Assembly: GCF_016775155.1 (NCBI RefSeq)
Contig: NZ_JAEUGD010000043.1
Location: 62,001-126,000, forward strand
Source: Fulvivirga marina
GTDB lineage: Bacteria; Bacteroidota; Bacteroidia; Cytophagales; Cyclobacteriaceae
Direction of reading: 5' to 3'
Length of the DNA stretch: 64,000 nucleotides
Each line of letters opens with the position of its first letter. Position 1 is the first letter of the stretch. Position numbers and translations under genes: made by a program. Shown piece after piece: positions 52,733 to 62,900 of the stretch. Under the pieces are notes generated by a model. That model did no database searches. It was not told the DNA's origin and worked only from the letters and a program-made list of their open reading frames with translations.

Positions 52733-55165
52733 CTACACCACCAGGTTTAAATTTTTATATAAGGCATCAAAGAGCTGACACCACTTTTCTGCATCAGGGT
52801 TATTACCCTTTTTGCAACGTTCCATATAAATTTCATAAATATCTGCCTTGATTAGAAAGGCGGTATTTTGAGCTTCCCAAAACTCTGTTTTCATATCCCC
52901 TTTTTTGATCAGCCTTAAAAAGTCTACTATGTATTGTAGTAATTCATTGTCACTAGGGTCTATGGCCAGTTTGTCAACTAATGTCCTGACCCTTTCATTA
53001 GCGAGGTAGTTTAAGGTAACAGTATCGAGCTCAACAGAAATTCTTTTAGTTACATCGAGCAGGTTTCCCAATGTTTTTAGGTTAATCTCTTCAGTTTCAA
53101 ACATGCCAATGAGCTTCGTATTGATGGCTAAGTCTATGGGGAGCTTTAATTGCTTGGGCACAGCCATATTGATCTCATCAAATACCTGCAAGAGTTGGTA
53201 GTTATTTTCATAAAGTTGATAAATTGTGCCTTCTGCATTCTTTAGTGTATTTTCCATAACTAACTCCATGATCTGGCGCTGTTCGTCACGAAAGAGATGC
53301 CAAAACGAGTAACTGTGGCTTCCAAAGTATTTATCAAGGAGGTTAAAGAGTTCATATAACCTGTTTTTCTGAAAAGCATCTACAATATTAGTGTGCAGCT
53401 CTTCAAGCGACTCACTTCCCAGGTAAGGCCTTGCTCCACCGAAAAGATTGTGTTCCCCCATATGCACTACTGCATATGAGATATCAATTTCTTCCCAGGT
53501 AATATTTGATCTGAAGCAAGTGCGGCCTATCACGAGCTTTTGTTTACCCGCCTCATAGTAGTATTTGCTTTTGGAGTTTGCGCTAAAACTGTATAAGATA
53601 GTCTCATCGGGAAACTCTTCAAAAACAGAGGATACAGCAAAGTGGGCACCAACACGAAGCATATCTACAATCATAGGTTTTACATGCTTATTATAAGCGG
53701 CCGCAGCATTGCCATATTCACGGATGTTACTGGGAATTTTTTCCAACAGGGCAATAAAGTCTTTTTCATAGGGCTGCCCACTTATCTCTTCTGCCAGTTG
53801 TACTGCGCGGGCAGCATAGAAGATATCCTGCATGGATTCAATGCCGGTTACCTCATCGAAAAACCAGCCACAGCTGGTATACATGAGCATGGAGTGATAT
53901 TGCATTTCCAGTAATTTCAGCAGTTTGATTTTATCCTTTTTATCGAGATTGCTTCCAAAATGCTTTTTAAGGAAAATTGATACGTTGGCTTCCGATCGAT
54001 CGAGGACAACGCAAATGTATTTATTTCTCACATCCCAAGGGGTAGTGGTGTATGTAGTAAGCTCCTTTTCATAAAGTGCTATGGTGTGCTCCCTTACCCA
54101 ATCGAAGGCCTTTCTAAGCGGTCTGCGCCACTCTTGTGTCCAGTCCTGATGCCCGCCCGTATTGCATCCACAGTTTGAGTTCCAGCGCTCCACACCATGT
54201 ACACAGCTCCACGATGTGTTTTCGAGTATTTCTACTTCATGCCGGGGTGGGAACTTCTCAAGATATTCGCCATACACCGTAAGCTCAACCGACCTGTCTT
54301 TGTTAATAAAGTTTAAGCCATAAGACAATGCCATTTCTCCCAGGTGGTGGTGGTGACCATAGCTTTCGCCATCAGTGGCTATATGCACAAGTTGAGGGGT
54401 GTTTTCATCATTAAACCTGCCTAGTAGCCGGGAGGCAAAATCTTCACCATTGTTGAGCAGGCCTTCGAAAGCCACTGCCTGGGATGCCGAAGCATCATAA
54501 AAAAAAAGGGCTATGCTATTGCCGGAAGGCAGGTAACATATGTATGAGTTCCTGGAATTGATCTTGGTACCAGCCCTATCTTTCCATTCCGTTGCTCCAA
54601 TTTTCCTGAACCTTTTGGCTTGACGCGGCGAAAGTATGGTGAATTTGATATGGTGTGCTGCCAACACTTCTAGTGTTTCTGTATTTACCGCTGTTTCACC
54701 CAGCCACATGCCTTCAGGCTCACGATCAAATCTCGACCTGAAATCCTCTATACCCCAAATTATCTGCGTTTCTTTATCTCGTTGGTTGGCGAGTGGCATG
54801 ATCATGTGGTTATATGCCTGGGCTAGTGCTGAGCCATGCCCTGAGAAATTTGCTATACTGTCTTTATCAGCCTGAAGAATGGCAGCATAGGTTTCCGGTG
54901 CCTCATTTTGCATCCAGGCCAGAAGCGTGGGGCCCATATTGAAGCTCATCCAGGCATAGTTGTTAATAATATCCACCACCTTACCCTCTTCATTCAGTAT
55001 TCTCGATGCAGAGTTTCTTGCATAACATTCAGCGTTGATCCTATGATTCCAGTCATGGTAAGGATAAGCTGAGTCTTGTATTTCTACCTTGTTTAGCCAC
55101 GGGTTTTCCCTGGGGGGCTGGTAGAAATGGCCGTGTATACACAAGTATTTTTTTATATCGCTCAT
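52733..55165 (-). CDS. GH57-type glycoside hydrolase with DUF3536
   Basis: I use ATG 55165, four bases past the treZ stop; a GTG at 55183 would overlap treZ. The 810-residue protein opens CIHGHFYQPPRENPWL, the GH57 N-terminal motif (HxHFYQPPR). MWLGETAVNTETLEVLAAH is the region of the presumed catalytic Glu, and TDGESYGHHHHLGEMAL carries the second acidic region. The remainder (about residues 330-810) fits DUF3536. GH57 enzymes act on alpha-1,4/1,6-glucans (amylopullulanase, branching enzyme, 4-alpha-glucanotransferase). The position between treZ and treY suggests processing of glycogen or maltodextrin for trehalose formation, perhaps in place of the debranching enzyme TreX, which is absent here. 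Activity is unproven. Confidence 0.75.
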   Translation of the reverse strand: MSDIKKYLCIHGHFYQPPRENPWLNKVEIQDSAYPYHDWNHRINAECYARNSASRILNEEGKVVDIINNYAWMSFNMGPTLLAWMQNEAPETYAAILQADKDSIANFSGHGSALAQAYNHMIMPLANQRDKETQIIWGIEDFRSRFDREPEGMWLGETAVNTETLEVLAAHHIKFTILSPRQAKRFRKIGATEWKDRAGTKINSRNSYICYLPSGNSIALFFYDASASQAVAFEGLLNNGEDFASRLLGRFNDENTPQLVHIATDGESYGHHHHLGEMALSYGLNFINKDRSVELTVYGEYLEKFPPRHEVEILENTSWSCVHGVERWNSNCGCNTGGHQDWTQEWRRPLRKAFDWVREHTIALYEKELTTYTTTPWDVRNKYICVVLDRSEANVSIFLKKHFGSNLDKKDKIKLLKLLEMQYHSMLMYTSCGWFFDEVTGIESMQDIFYAARAVQLAEEISGQPYEKDFIALLEKIPSNIREYGNAAAAYNKHVKPMIVDMLRVGAHFAVSSVFEEFPDETILYSFSANSKSKYYYEAGKQKLVIGRTCFRSNITWEEIDISYAVVHMGEHNLFGGARPYLGSESLEELHTNIVDAFQKNRLYELFNLLDKYFGSHSYSFWHLFRDEQRQIMELVMENTLKNAEGTIYQLYENNYQLLQVFDEINMAVPKQLKLPIDLAINTKLIGMFETEEINLKTLGNLLDVTKRISVELDTVTLNYLANERVRTLVDKLAIDPSDNELLQYIVDFLRLIKKGDMKTEFWEAQNTAFLIKADIYEIYMERCKKGNNPDAEKWCQLFDALYKNLNLVV

Positions 55166-55169
55166 TGGG

Positions 55170-57008
55170 CTATGAATTTTCACTCTTGTAGAGTATCATT
55201 GATTCCGGGGCTACAGTAATACGCTCACCTTTCTGAAGAAGGACTTTACTCGTGCACCCTTTTCCTCGCCAGTGTTCGTCGGATGATGAACATACCTTGT
55301 ACCACATTTCCGTGAAGCCAGGTGTGTTAACATACTGCGGTTCCTTACTAAAGTTAAATACTACCAGCAGGATACCAATGCCAGGACGGGCATCTTTTGA
55401 TCTCACCATCAGCAGTTTTTGCTGCTCATGAACTTCTGTATCCAGGTGTCTTTTAAAGAAGACAGAGAACAGACCCTGTTTGCGCAGCGATATCAGATAT
55501 TGATAGTAAGTAAATAATGCACGCTGCTCCGGATGCTGATGGAAATTCCATTTGAGTTTTGAGTGGTTATAGGTTTCCTTAGCCTGAGGGTCTGGCATCT
55601 TCCTTTTCGATTTTAAGGCCTTAAACGCCTTGGAGCGGCCCTTTCTTACGGCCTCAGCTAAATCAGAGTCTCCATGATGGATAAAGTATTGAAAAGGGTG
55701 GTTTTCTCCGTATTCTTCTCCCATGAATAGCATGGGTACGTAAGGCGATACAAGCATAATGCCTGCCATTAGCTTCAGCATTTCAAATGAAACGAGTCCG
55801 GCAACTCTTTCCCCCAGCATTCTATTACCTATCTGGTCATGGTTTTGAATACAAACTATAAATCGACTTGAGGCCATTGATTGAGGGCTGTTCCCAACCG
55901 TTTTTTTTCTGAAAGAGGAATATTCCCCATCATAAACGAAACCTTGTCTGAAAGCTTTAGCCAGGTGATTGATCTTTCCGTAGTCCTGGTAATATCCATC
56001 TTTTTCACCAGTAGCCAGGGCATGTACAGCATGGTGGAAATCGTCTGTCCATTGAGCATCCAGACCATAACCTCCTTTTTCATAGGGCTCCAATATCCTG
56101 ACATCGTTCAGTTCACTTTCGGCTATTAAGAAATATCTTCTCCTGTTTTTTATCTGTAGTTCATCGATACTTTGCCGCAGTTCTTTCAGGAAGTGATATG
56201 CACTATGGTCAATTATAGAGTGAACAGCATCTAGCCTTAAACCATCAATATGATAATCATCCAGCCACATGAGGGCATTTCTCAAGAAATATGCTTTTAC
56301 GTGATCACTATAGGCATCATCAAAGTTTAATGCCTTGCCCCATGGTGTTGAGTATTTGCCAGTGAAATAAGGGCCATATTCGGCCAGATAATTCCCTTCC
56401 GGCCCCATATGGTTATAAACTACATCAAGAATTACTGCAATATTCTTTTGGTGGCAGGCATCTACAAATGTTTTTAAACCTGTACCACCACCGTAACTGT
56501 TTTGTACGGCATAAGGGTACACACCGTCATAACCCCAATTTCTGCTCCCTGGAAATTGTGCAACGGGCATAACCTCAATGGCATTTATACCGAGTTCCAG
56601 CAGGTGGTCAAGTTTGAGTATGGCTGCCTCAAATGTTCCTTCATCGGTAAAAGTACCGATATGGATCTCATATATGATCAGGTCTTTTAAGGCAACACCA
56701 TTCCATGTTGAATCGCCCCATACATAGTTATGTTCATCTACTACAGCCGACCAGGAATGCACACCGTCGGGTTGAGCTTTTGATGCAGGATCGGGGTAGG
56801 GTTTTATACCATCAAGGATGAATCGGTATTTGGTACCTGCCATAATATTGGCGACTTCTTTGCTCCAGTAGCCGTACTTATCCTTTTCCAAATGTACTGC
56901 TTTATGGTCAGGAGCCTCAAATTCTACATCCACACTTTTCCGGAACGGAGCCCAGACAGTAAACTGACAGCGATGGCCTGATAGTTCTGCCCCGGTTGCT
57001 TTAATCAT
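55170..57008 (-). CDS. treZ: Maltooligosyltrehalose trehalohydrolase
   Basis: A 612-residue GH13 enzyme that releases trehalose from the product of TreY. N-terminal FTVWAPFRKSVDVEF is the CBM48-like domain (about residues 10-90). The GH13 core has VILDVVYNHMGPEGN, GLRLDAVHSIID near 254-265 (nucleophile), FLIAESELND near 296 (acid) and CIQNHDQIGNRMLGER near 389. Length is as expected. It is the first gene of the operon with GH57 and treY, and its upstream 448-bp region is divergent with glgB. Confidence 0.94.
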   Translation of the reverse strand: MIKATGAELSGHRCQFTVWAPFRKSVDVEFEAPDHKAVHLEKDKYGYWSKEVANIMAGTKYRFILDGIKPYPDPASKAQPDGVHSWSAVVDEHNYVWGDSTWNGVALKDLIIYEIHIGTFTDEGTFEAAILKLDHLLELGINAIEVMPVAQFPGSRNWGYDGVYPYAVQNSYGGGTGLKTFVDACHQKNIAVILDVVYNHMGPEGNYLAEYGPYFTGKYSTPWGKALNFDDAYSDHVKAYFLRNALMWLDDYHIDGLRLDAVHSIIDHSAYHFLKELRQSIDELQIKNRRRYFLIAESELNDVRILEPYEKGGYGLDAQWTDDFHHAVHALATGEKDGYYQDYGKINHLAKAFRQGFVYDGEYSSFRKKTVGNSPQSMASSRFIVCIQNHDQIGNRMLGERVAGLVSFEMLKLMAGIMLVSPYVPMLFMGEEYGENHPFQYFIHHGDSDLAEAVRKGRSKAFKALKSKRKMPDPQAKETYNHSKLKWNFHQHPEQRALFTYYQYLISLRKQGLFSVFFKRHLDTEVHEQQKLLMVRSKDARPGIGILLVVFNFSKEPQYVNTPGFTEMWYKVCSSSDEHWRGKGCTSKVLLQKGERITVAPESMILYKSENS

Positions 57009-57455
57009 GGTGAAGCTGTTTTACATTAATTGAATGTTCAGAAATGTAAGGTAACATAATTATGGTGCCCTTAATGTATGTAGAATTAACAAAGGGTGAT
57101 GACAAATGTTTGACGTATGTATTTCTTATAGAAGAAACCTGCTTGACTATGATATAGTTATGACCTGATCGGTATTTGTTTCAAAAGTTGCCATAACATA
57201 TTTAATCATAATCTGTTTACTCTTAAGTTATATGGGCACCTGAAAAAGCCAATCGAGTTTTCTCAGTAATCATATAAAAACTTTGCTTTTAACCCTGTAA
57301 AACCAATTGTGTGAAAAGGTTGTGGAGAGCCAGTAAATAATTGATGACTAGTGCCCTTGGTACTATCAGTTATTATGAAATGGCTAGATTATATAAAGAG
57401 CATAAGAGTATAATGCTGTTGAGTGGTATACAACTAACTATAAGGAGGTACATCC
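57009..57455. promoter_or_regulatory. Divergent treZ / glgB control region
   Basis: This 447-bp stretch contains no open frame of useful size. It is AT-rich and should hold both promoters. On the treZ side TTACATTTC (a 7/8 TAnnTTTG-like box, - strand) lies near the gene. On the glgB side the last 15 bases hold a full Shine-Dalgarno sequence. No palindromic operator was recognised. Confidence 0.5.
57442..57449 (+). promoter_or_regulatory. glgB: Consensus Shine-Dalgarno of glgB
   Basis: AAGGAGGT lies six bases before the glgB ATG and fixes the start. It is unusual, because nearly all other genes in the window lack such a sequence. Confidence 0.85.
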
Positions 57456-59516
57456 ATGACTAAAAAAGAAAATGCAAAAGTAACCGTAAAGGAAAGGAAA
57501 AGTGCAACACGCGCATCTCTTAAGAGGAGTGGAGTGGCTACGGTGAAAACACCTCCTGAAAAAATGAAACCTAATATGGAGAAAGGTGTAGAAACTGCCG
57601 AAGTGCCGGTAACAGATCATGTTACGCTTTTTTCAGATTATGACATTCACCTGTTTAAAGAAGGGAAACACTATGAGCTTTACACCAAGCTGGGCTCACA
57701 CGTTATTGAGTATAAAGGAGTAAAGGGCACCTATTTTGCAGTCTGGGCACCCAATGCAGAAAGAGTATCGGTAATTGGAGACTTTAATTGCTGGGCACGA
57801 AATAAGCATCCCATGAATGTGAGGTATGATGGTTCTGGTATTTGGGAGTCTTTTATACCAGGTATTGGTGAAGGTACTGTTTACAAATATTTTATTGAAT
57901 CCAGGCATGGAGCTTATAAAGTAGAAAAGGGCGACCCGTTTGCTTTCAAATGGGAAATTCCACCCAATACAGCATCAATAGTCTGGGACATTGCCTCTAC
58001 CTGGGGAGATACAGCATGGATGGAGAGGAGGAAAGAAAATACAGGTAAACCTCAGGCATTTTCCGTGTACGAAATGCACTTTGGTTCCTGGCGGCGAGTA
58101 CCTGAGGATAATAACAGGTCCCTCAGTTATCGTGAAATGGCGGCAGAATTACCTGCTTATGTTAAGAAAATGGGTTTCACACATGTAGAGTTCATGCCCG
58201 TAATGGAACATCCTTTTTTTGGGTCTTGGGGTTATCAGGTTACGGGGTATTTTGCTCCTTCCAGCCGTTTTGGTAGCCCGCAGGATTTTATTTATTTGAT
58301 AGATTCCCTACATCAGGAAGGTATCGGGGTCATTCTGGACTGGGTACCATCACATTTTCCATCCGATCAGCACGGGTTGCATTATTTTGACGGTACATTT
58401 CTATTTGAGCATGCAGATCCAAGAAAGGGCTATCACCCTGACTGGAAAAGCTATATATTTAATTACGGGCGCAATGAAGTAAGAGCGTTTCTGATCAGCA
58501 ATGCCATGTACTGGCTTGACGTATATCATGCCGATGGCCTGCGAGTTGATGCAGTGGCTTCAATGCTTTATCTGGATTATTCCAGAAATGATGGCGAATG
58601 GGAACCCAACCCATATGGAGGTAACGAAAACCTGGAAGCGATCTCTTTTTTAAAAGAATTTAATGAAGCGGTTTATGCCCGGTTTCCTGATGTGCAGACC
58701 ATAGCTGAAGAGTCGACCTCATGGCCGATGGTGTCGAAGCCCACTTATGTTGGTGGGTTGGGTTTTGGCATGAAATGGATGATGGGTTGGATGCATGATA
58801 CCCTCGAATATTTCAAAAAAGATCCCATACACCGTCAGCATCATCAAAATGAAATTACCTTTAGCGCATATTATATGTTTACTGAGAATTTTATGCTTCC
58901 TCTCTCACACGATGAAGTGGTCTATTATAAAAATGCGTTGTTATACAAAATGCCTGGAGATGAATGGCAGCGGTTTGCTAACCTCAGAGCGCTTTATGGC
59001 TATATGTATGCCCACCCCGGAGCCAAGCTGTTATTCATGGGCGGAGAGTTTGGTCAAACCTCAGAATGGAGCCATGACCAGAGCCTGGACTGGCATCTGA
59101 CAGAATATCCCCTCCATCAGGGGGTACAGAAAGAGTTGATGGCACTTAATCAGCTTTATAAAACGGAGAGATCACTTTATGAGATCAGTTTTGACGAGGC
59201 TGGGTTTGAATGGATAGACATTCACGATGATGCCAACAGCGTCATCTCATTTGTTCGTAAAGGCAAAAGTGATACTGAGCTGATCCTGGTAATGTGCAAC
59301 TTTACCCCAATACCCCGTGAAAATTATCGGGTTGGAGTGCCAAAAGAAGGGCAGTGGAAAGAAATCTTCAACAGCGACGACCAGGCCTATGGCGGAAGTC
59401 ATGTAAAAAATATCGGGGTCATTACCTCGGAGCCCTTTCAGTCACATGGTCATGACAACTCTATTGTGCTTACTCTGCCGCCACTCGGCGTTGTGTATTT
59501 GAAGTATGGGGAATAA
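57456..59516 (+). CDS. glgB: 1,4-alpha-glucan branching enzyme
   Basis: A 686-residue GH13_9 enzyme that makes alpha-1,6 branches in glycogen. After a basic N-terminal extension (residues 1-50, many Lys/Arg) there is a CBM48 domain (about 85-170: TYFAVWAPNAERVSVIGDFNCW), then the GH13 barrel: VILDWVPSHFPSD, GLRVDAVASMLYLDY near 363 (nucleophile Asp), TIAEESTSWP near 416 (acid Glu) and LPLSHDEVVYYKNALL near 485. The phrase GGEFGQTSEWSHDQSLDWHL is a GlgB signature. The basic extension is not typical and its role is unknown. It is divergent from treZ and ends in a strong terminator. Confidence 0.94.
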   Translation: MTKKENAKVTVKERKSATRASLKRSGVATVKTPPEKMKPNMEKGVETAEVPVTDHVTLFSDYDIHLFKEGKHYELYTKLGSHVIEYKGVKGTYFAVWAPNAERVSVIGDFNCWARNKHPMNVRYDGSGIWESFIPGIGEGTVYKYFIESRHGAYKVEKGDPFAFKWEIPPNTASIVWDIASTWGDTAWMERRKENTGKPQAFSVYEMHFGSWRRVPEDNNRSLSYREMAAELPAYVKKMGFTHVEFMPVMEHPFFGSWGYQVTGYFAPSSRFGSPQDFIYLIDSLHQEGIGVILDWVPSHFPSDQHGLHYFDGTFLFEHADPRKGYHPDWKSYIFNYGRNEVRAFLISNAMYWLDVYHADGLRVDAVASMLYLDYSRNDGEWEPNPYGGNENLEAISFLKEFNEAVYARFPDVQTIAEESTSWPMVSKPTYVGGLGFGMKWMMGWMHDTLEYFKKDPIHRQHHQNEITFSAYYMFTENFMLPLSHDEVVYYKNALLYKMPGDEWQRFANLRALYGYMYAHPGAKLLFMGGEFGQTSEWSHDQSLDWHLTEYPLHQGVQKELMALNQLYKTERSLYEISFDEAGFEWIDIHDDANSVISFVRKGKSDTELILVMCNFTPIPRENYRVGVPKEGQWKEIFNSDDQAYGGSHVKNIGVITSEPFQSHGHDNSIVLTLPPLGVVYLKYGE

Positions 59517-59530
59517 ACAATAGGCCTCCC

Positions 59531-59570
59531 AGCCCTCCAAGGGTTCAAAACCCATGGAGGGCTTTATTTA
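59531..59570 (+). terminator. Rho-independent terminator of glgB
   Basis: Arms AGCCCTCCA (59531-59539) and TGGAGGGCT (59555-59563) are perfectly complementary; an inner GGGTT/AACCC extends the stem past an A-A mismatch, and TTATTTA follows. Confidence 0.9.
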
Positions 59571-59930
59571 TGTGTTTGGCTGGATATTAAACTGCTGAAT
59601 TAATCAACTCTTCTTAAGGGCTTTAGGTCTTTAATATTTATGTAATATTATAACTATAAATTAATAAAAATTTGACAGGTTTTTTTTGGTTAGCCTGCTG
59701 TCATTTACTCAATTAGAACTACCGTAGTGCATATAATTTTCACTATTTGCAGTGTTTAAAAATAAATATTTAAACATTTAGTAAAATAATTTCATCTGTA
59801 ATTAAATAAACCATAAATTGCGGCCGATTAATGGATACGCATTAATCTTGGCTTTAGTTTTACTTTTTTGAATCCCCAAGAAAGTAATTTCTACACTGTT
59901 TTTTTATTATTCTCATTATAAAGAATTTAT
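59571..59930. other. AT-rich 360-bp leader before the RHS-like gene
   Basis: No open frame, terminator or palindromic site is evident. The stretch is strongly AT-rich up to the ATG at 59931 and presumably holds the promoter and leader of the RHS-like gene. No exact TAnnTTTG box with spaced TTG was found. Confidence 0.45.
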
Positions 59931-62900
59931 ATGCATTCTTTCAGACTTAGTCTTGTCAGAGGCTACAGGGCACACCGTTTTGTTTTGCTTCTGGGGTCAC
60001 TTTTATTACTGGGAGTTATACTTCCGGGTGTAGCTCAAAATGATCATCTTGCATCACCTCAGGCAATACTGCCGTCTTCGGAAGCCATAGCGTTGGCAAG
60101 GCAAGTTGCCATACCCACCGGGAGTTATACAGGGGTACCCAACATTTCCATACCGGTTTATGCCCTAACCGGAAAAGATATTAGCCTGCCCCTGTCTTTG
60201 CGATACCATTCTGTTCTGGATCGTGAAGCTTCTGCCAAATCATGGGTAGGAGAAGACTGGGTGCTGGAGGGAGCTGGAGTAATTACCCGGGTTATTAATG
60301 GTATTAGCGATTTTGATGCCAACGGATATGTTGGCTCCAACCTTCCTGCCAACCTTGCTGCGGCATCTTCCACCTATATTAATCAGGCTATTAGCGGAAC
60401 AACTGATACGGGGCCTGACATTTTCTATTTCAACTTTGCCGGATATAAAGGCAGCTTTGCTTTTACTCCGCAAGGGGAGTTGATAACAGACCCATCCAAC
60501 CATTTGAAGATAGAACCCCTTGCCAATGAAAATGGTGAGTGGATAATCCGTGATGCACAAGGCTATCAGTATACCTTTGGAGGGACCAATGGTATGGAGC
60601 ACATCAGCAAAGACGGGGTCAATAAGCTATCAGTTACCAGTTGGTACCTGACTAAAATCACCTCTCCTTTGAAGGAAGAGGTTGTTCTTAACTATGGGCA
60701 GGCCATTGTAGTAGAAAATGGATATTACTCCGACCTGACACTGCCAGGAGAGTTTAAGGCTAGTTTTGCTAATAGAATTGCCAATCAAAAGCTAGACCTG
60801 GCGCGTTACCATTTCGTTCCGTATCTGGAGAGCATTACACTGGATAATGGTACGTATGGTAACAGGTTGACATTCCAGTCTCGTACTACTGAAGCGGGAA
60901 GCCCTTTTGGTGGAAGTTTTACCAAAATACTTGAAAAAGTAATAGTAGAAGTAAAGGATAGTGCAGATTGGAAACAGACCGGCCATGTATCGCTTACTAT
61001 TGGTGATGGTAACCTCAGTTCAGTATATCACTACCATTCTGAAGTTATTGAACAAACGAATGACCCTTCAGGACCATTCAATCCGCTCCCGAGTCCGGAA
61101 AATGCCTCGGTACGGGAAAATCTGATATCAGCTACTAAGGTCTCCTATACTACCATTGATGGCAACCGGATGTTGTCAGAAGTGCAGTATAATTCAGGTA
61201 AAAAGATAAAATACTTCTATGAGCCGCACGATTTCTCAAATTATACTATTGCCAGTGAAGACCTGCAAAAACTGAAGCTAGGCTACAGACTTGAGCATGT
61301 GGCCGTAGAGGGAGCCGAGCCACTCGAAACTTATTTCCACTACGAGGATGATCTGGGCAACTCCAGTGGTACCTTATATAATTTCAAAAACTTTGACTAT
61401 ACCATAGACCGGTGGTATAAAGACGGGAGCTACAGCATTGTTAATGGCCCTGTGACCAACAACCATGTAACCCCGCTTTTTACTACAGTATTAGGAGGGC
61501 CCATGGTAACCTACTCCAGCATATGGACTGAGTCGCCAGGCAAAGGAAAAGCCTCTTATGAATATACCGAACCCGTACTAACAACCACTCAGGCAGAAGG
61601 GTACTATAACCAATCCTTTGCTCCTTTCCTTTCAGGCCTTGACTTTACCGGAGGTAAACTGAAGGGGAGCAAAGTTTATAAATATGAAAATAATACCTGG
61701 CAAGTCGTGCAACATGTCACTCGCACCTACGAAGAGCAATCCCGGCCGGCTTTAAGCGGGCTTAACCTGCTCATGATCGATGCCGCCGGAGATAAAAATG
61801 TAGTTAATGCTGCAGCCACAATTTCAGGTAATAACAGCACCGCCGCTACTGTTACTTTCAGAGATATCACCGGTATGCAGGCCTACCAGATACCGACTAC
61901 CTGGACCCGGATGAGCCAGAGTACGGAAACCTACTCGGAAACCGCTGGTATCTCCAAAACCACAACCACCAGTTTCGAATACAATAACCAAAACTTTACA
62001 CGCAAAACCACCACCCTGCTGGCCAATGGTGTATCAGGTTATAGTACCATTTCTTACCCTTTTGAATATACCGGAGAGCCTGTATATGATGAAATGGTTT
62101 CGCGTAACATGCTGGCCTACCCCGTAGAAGCACTCACGTATAGAAAAGAAGGAGCTACAGAACTTCTGACCGGAGGAGCCATTTCTGACTACGGCTTTTT
62201 TGCCGATAATGACCCGGCTAACGATCAACCGGACATGGTCAATGAAAATATCCTTGTCAAAGCAACCTATCACTGGGAAAATCAGCCTGATGGGGCTACT
62301 CCGGAATCTGAGATACCCACAATAAGTAACAAAAATTATAAGTTGGGAGCAGCGTTTGAGTACGATGTTCATGGCAACCTGATACAAACATCGGGTAAAC
62401 ATAAGGTAGCAGCGACCGTTTGGGACTATAAAAACGAGCTGCCTATAGCCAGCGTTGAAAATGCCTATGCTTCTGATGTGTACTTCAACGGGTTTGAAGA
62501 GGATGGGACAAAAGCACAAGCAAAAACAGGTCAGAAAAGCCATTCCGGAGGGCAATTTACCATACCATTCACTCCTGACCCTAATAAAGATTACATACTC
62601 ACCTACTGGTATTATAGCAGCGGGCAATGGTACTACAGAGAAAAACCTTTTGCTGCTACTATCAATGAAGGCGAAGCCCTGGACGAAGTACGTGTTTACC
62701 CCGAAGGAGCGAGAGTAACCACCACGGCCTACGACTGGAAAGGCAATGTTATCTCAGCAACAGATACTAACGACCAGTCTGTTTACTATGATTATAACAA
62801 AATGAATCAGGTCACCAATGTAAGGAACAATGACCGGGACATTATTCAAACCACTCAACATAACTACGCTTACTTTGCTACACCGTGCGAAGGGAGTGAG

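Noticed and set aside
62034-62627. 197-codon frame on the - strand inside the RHS-like gene
   Set aside because: It lies wholly antisense to a well-supported secreted protein and shows no domain.
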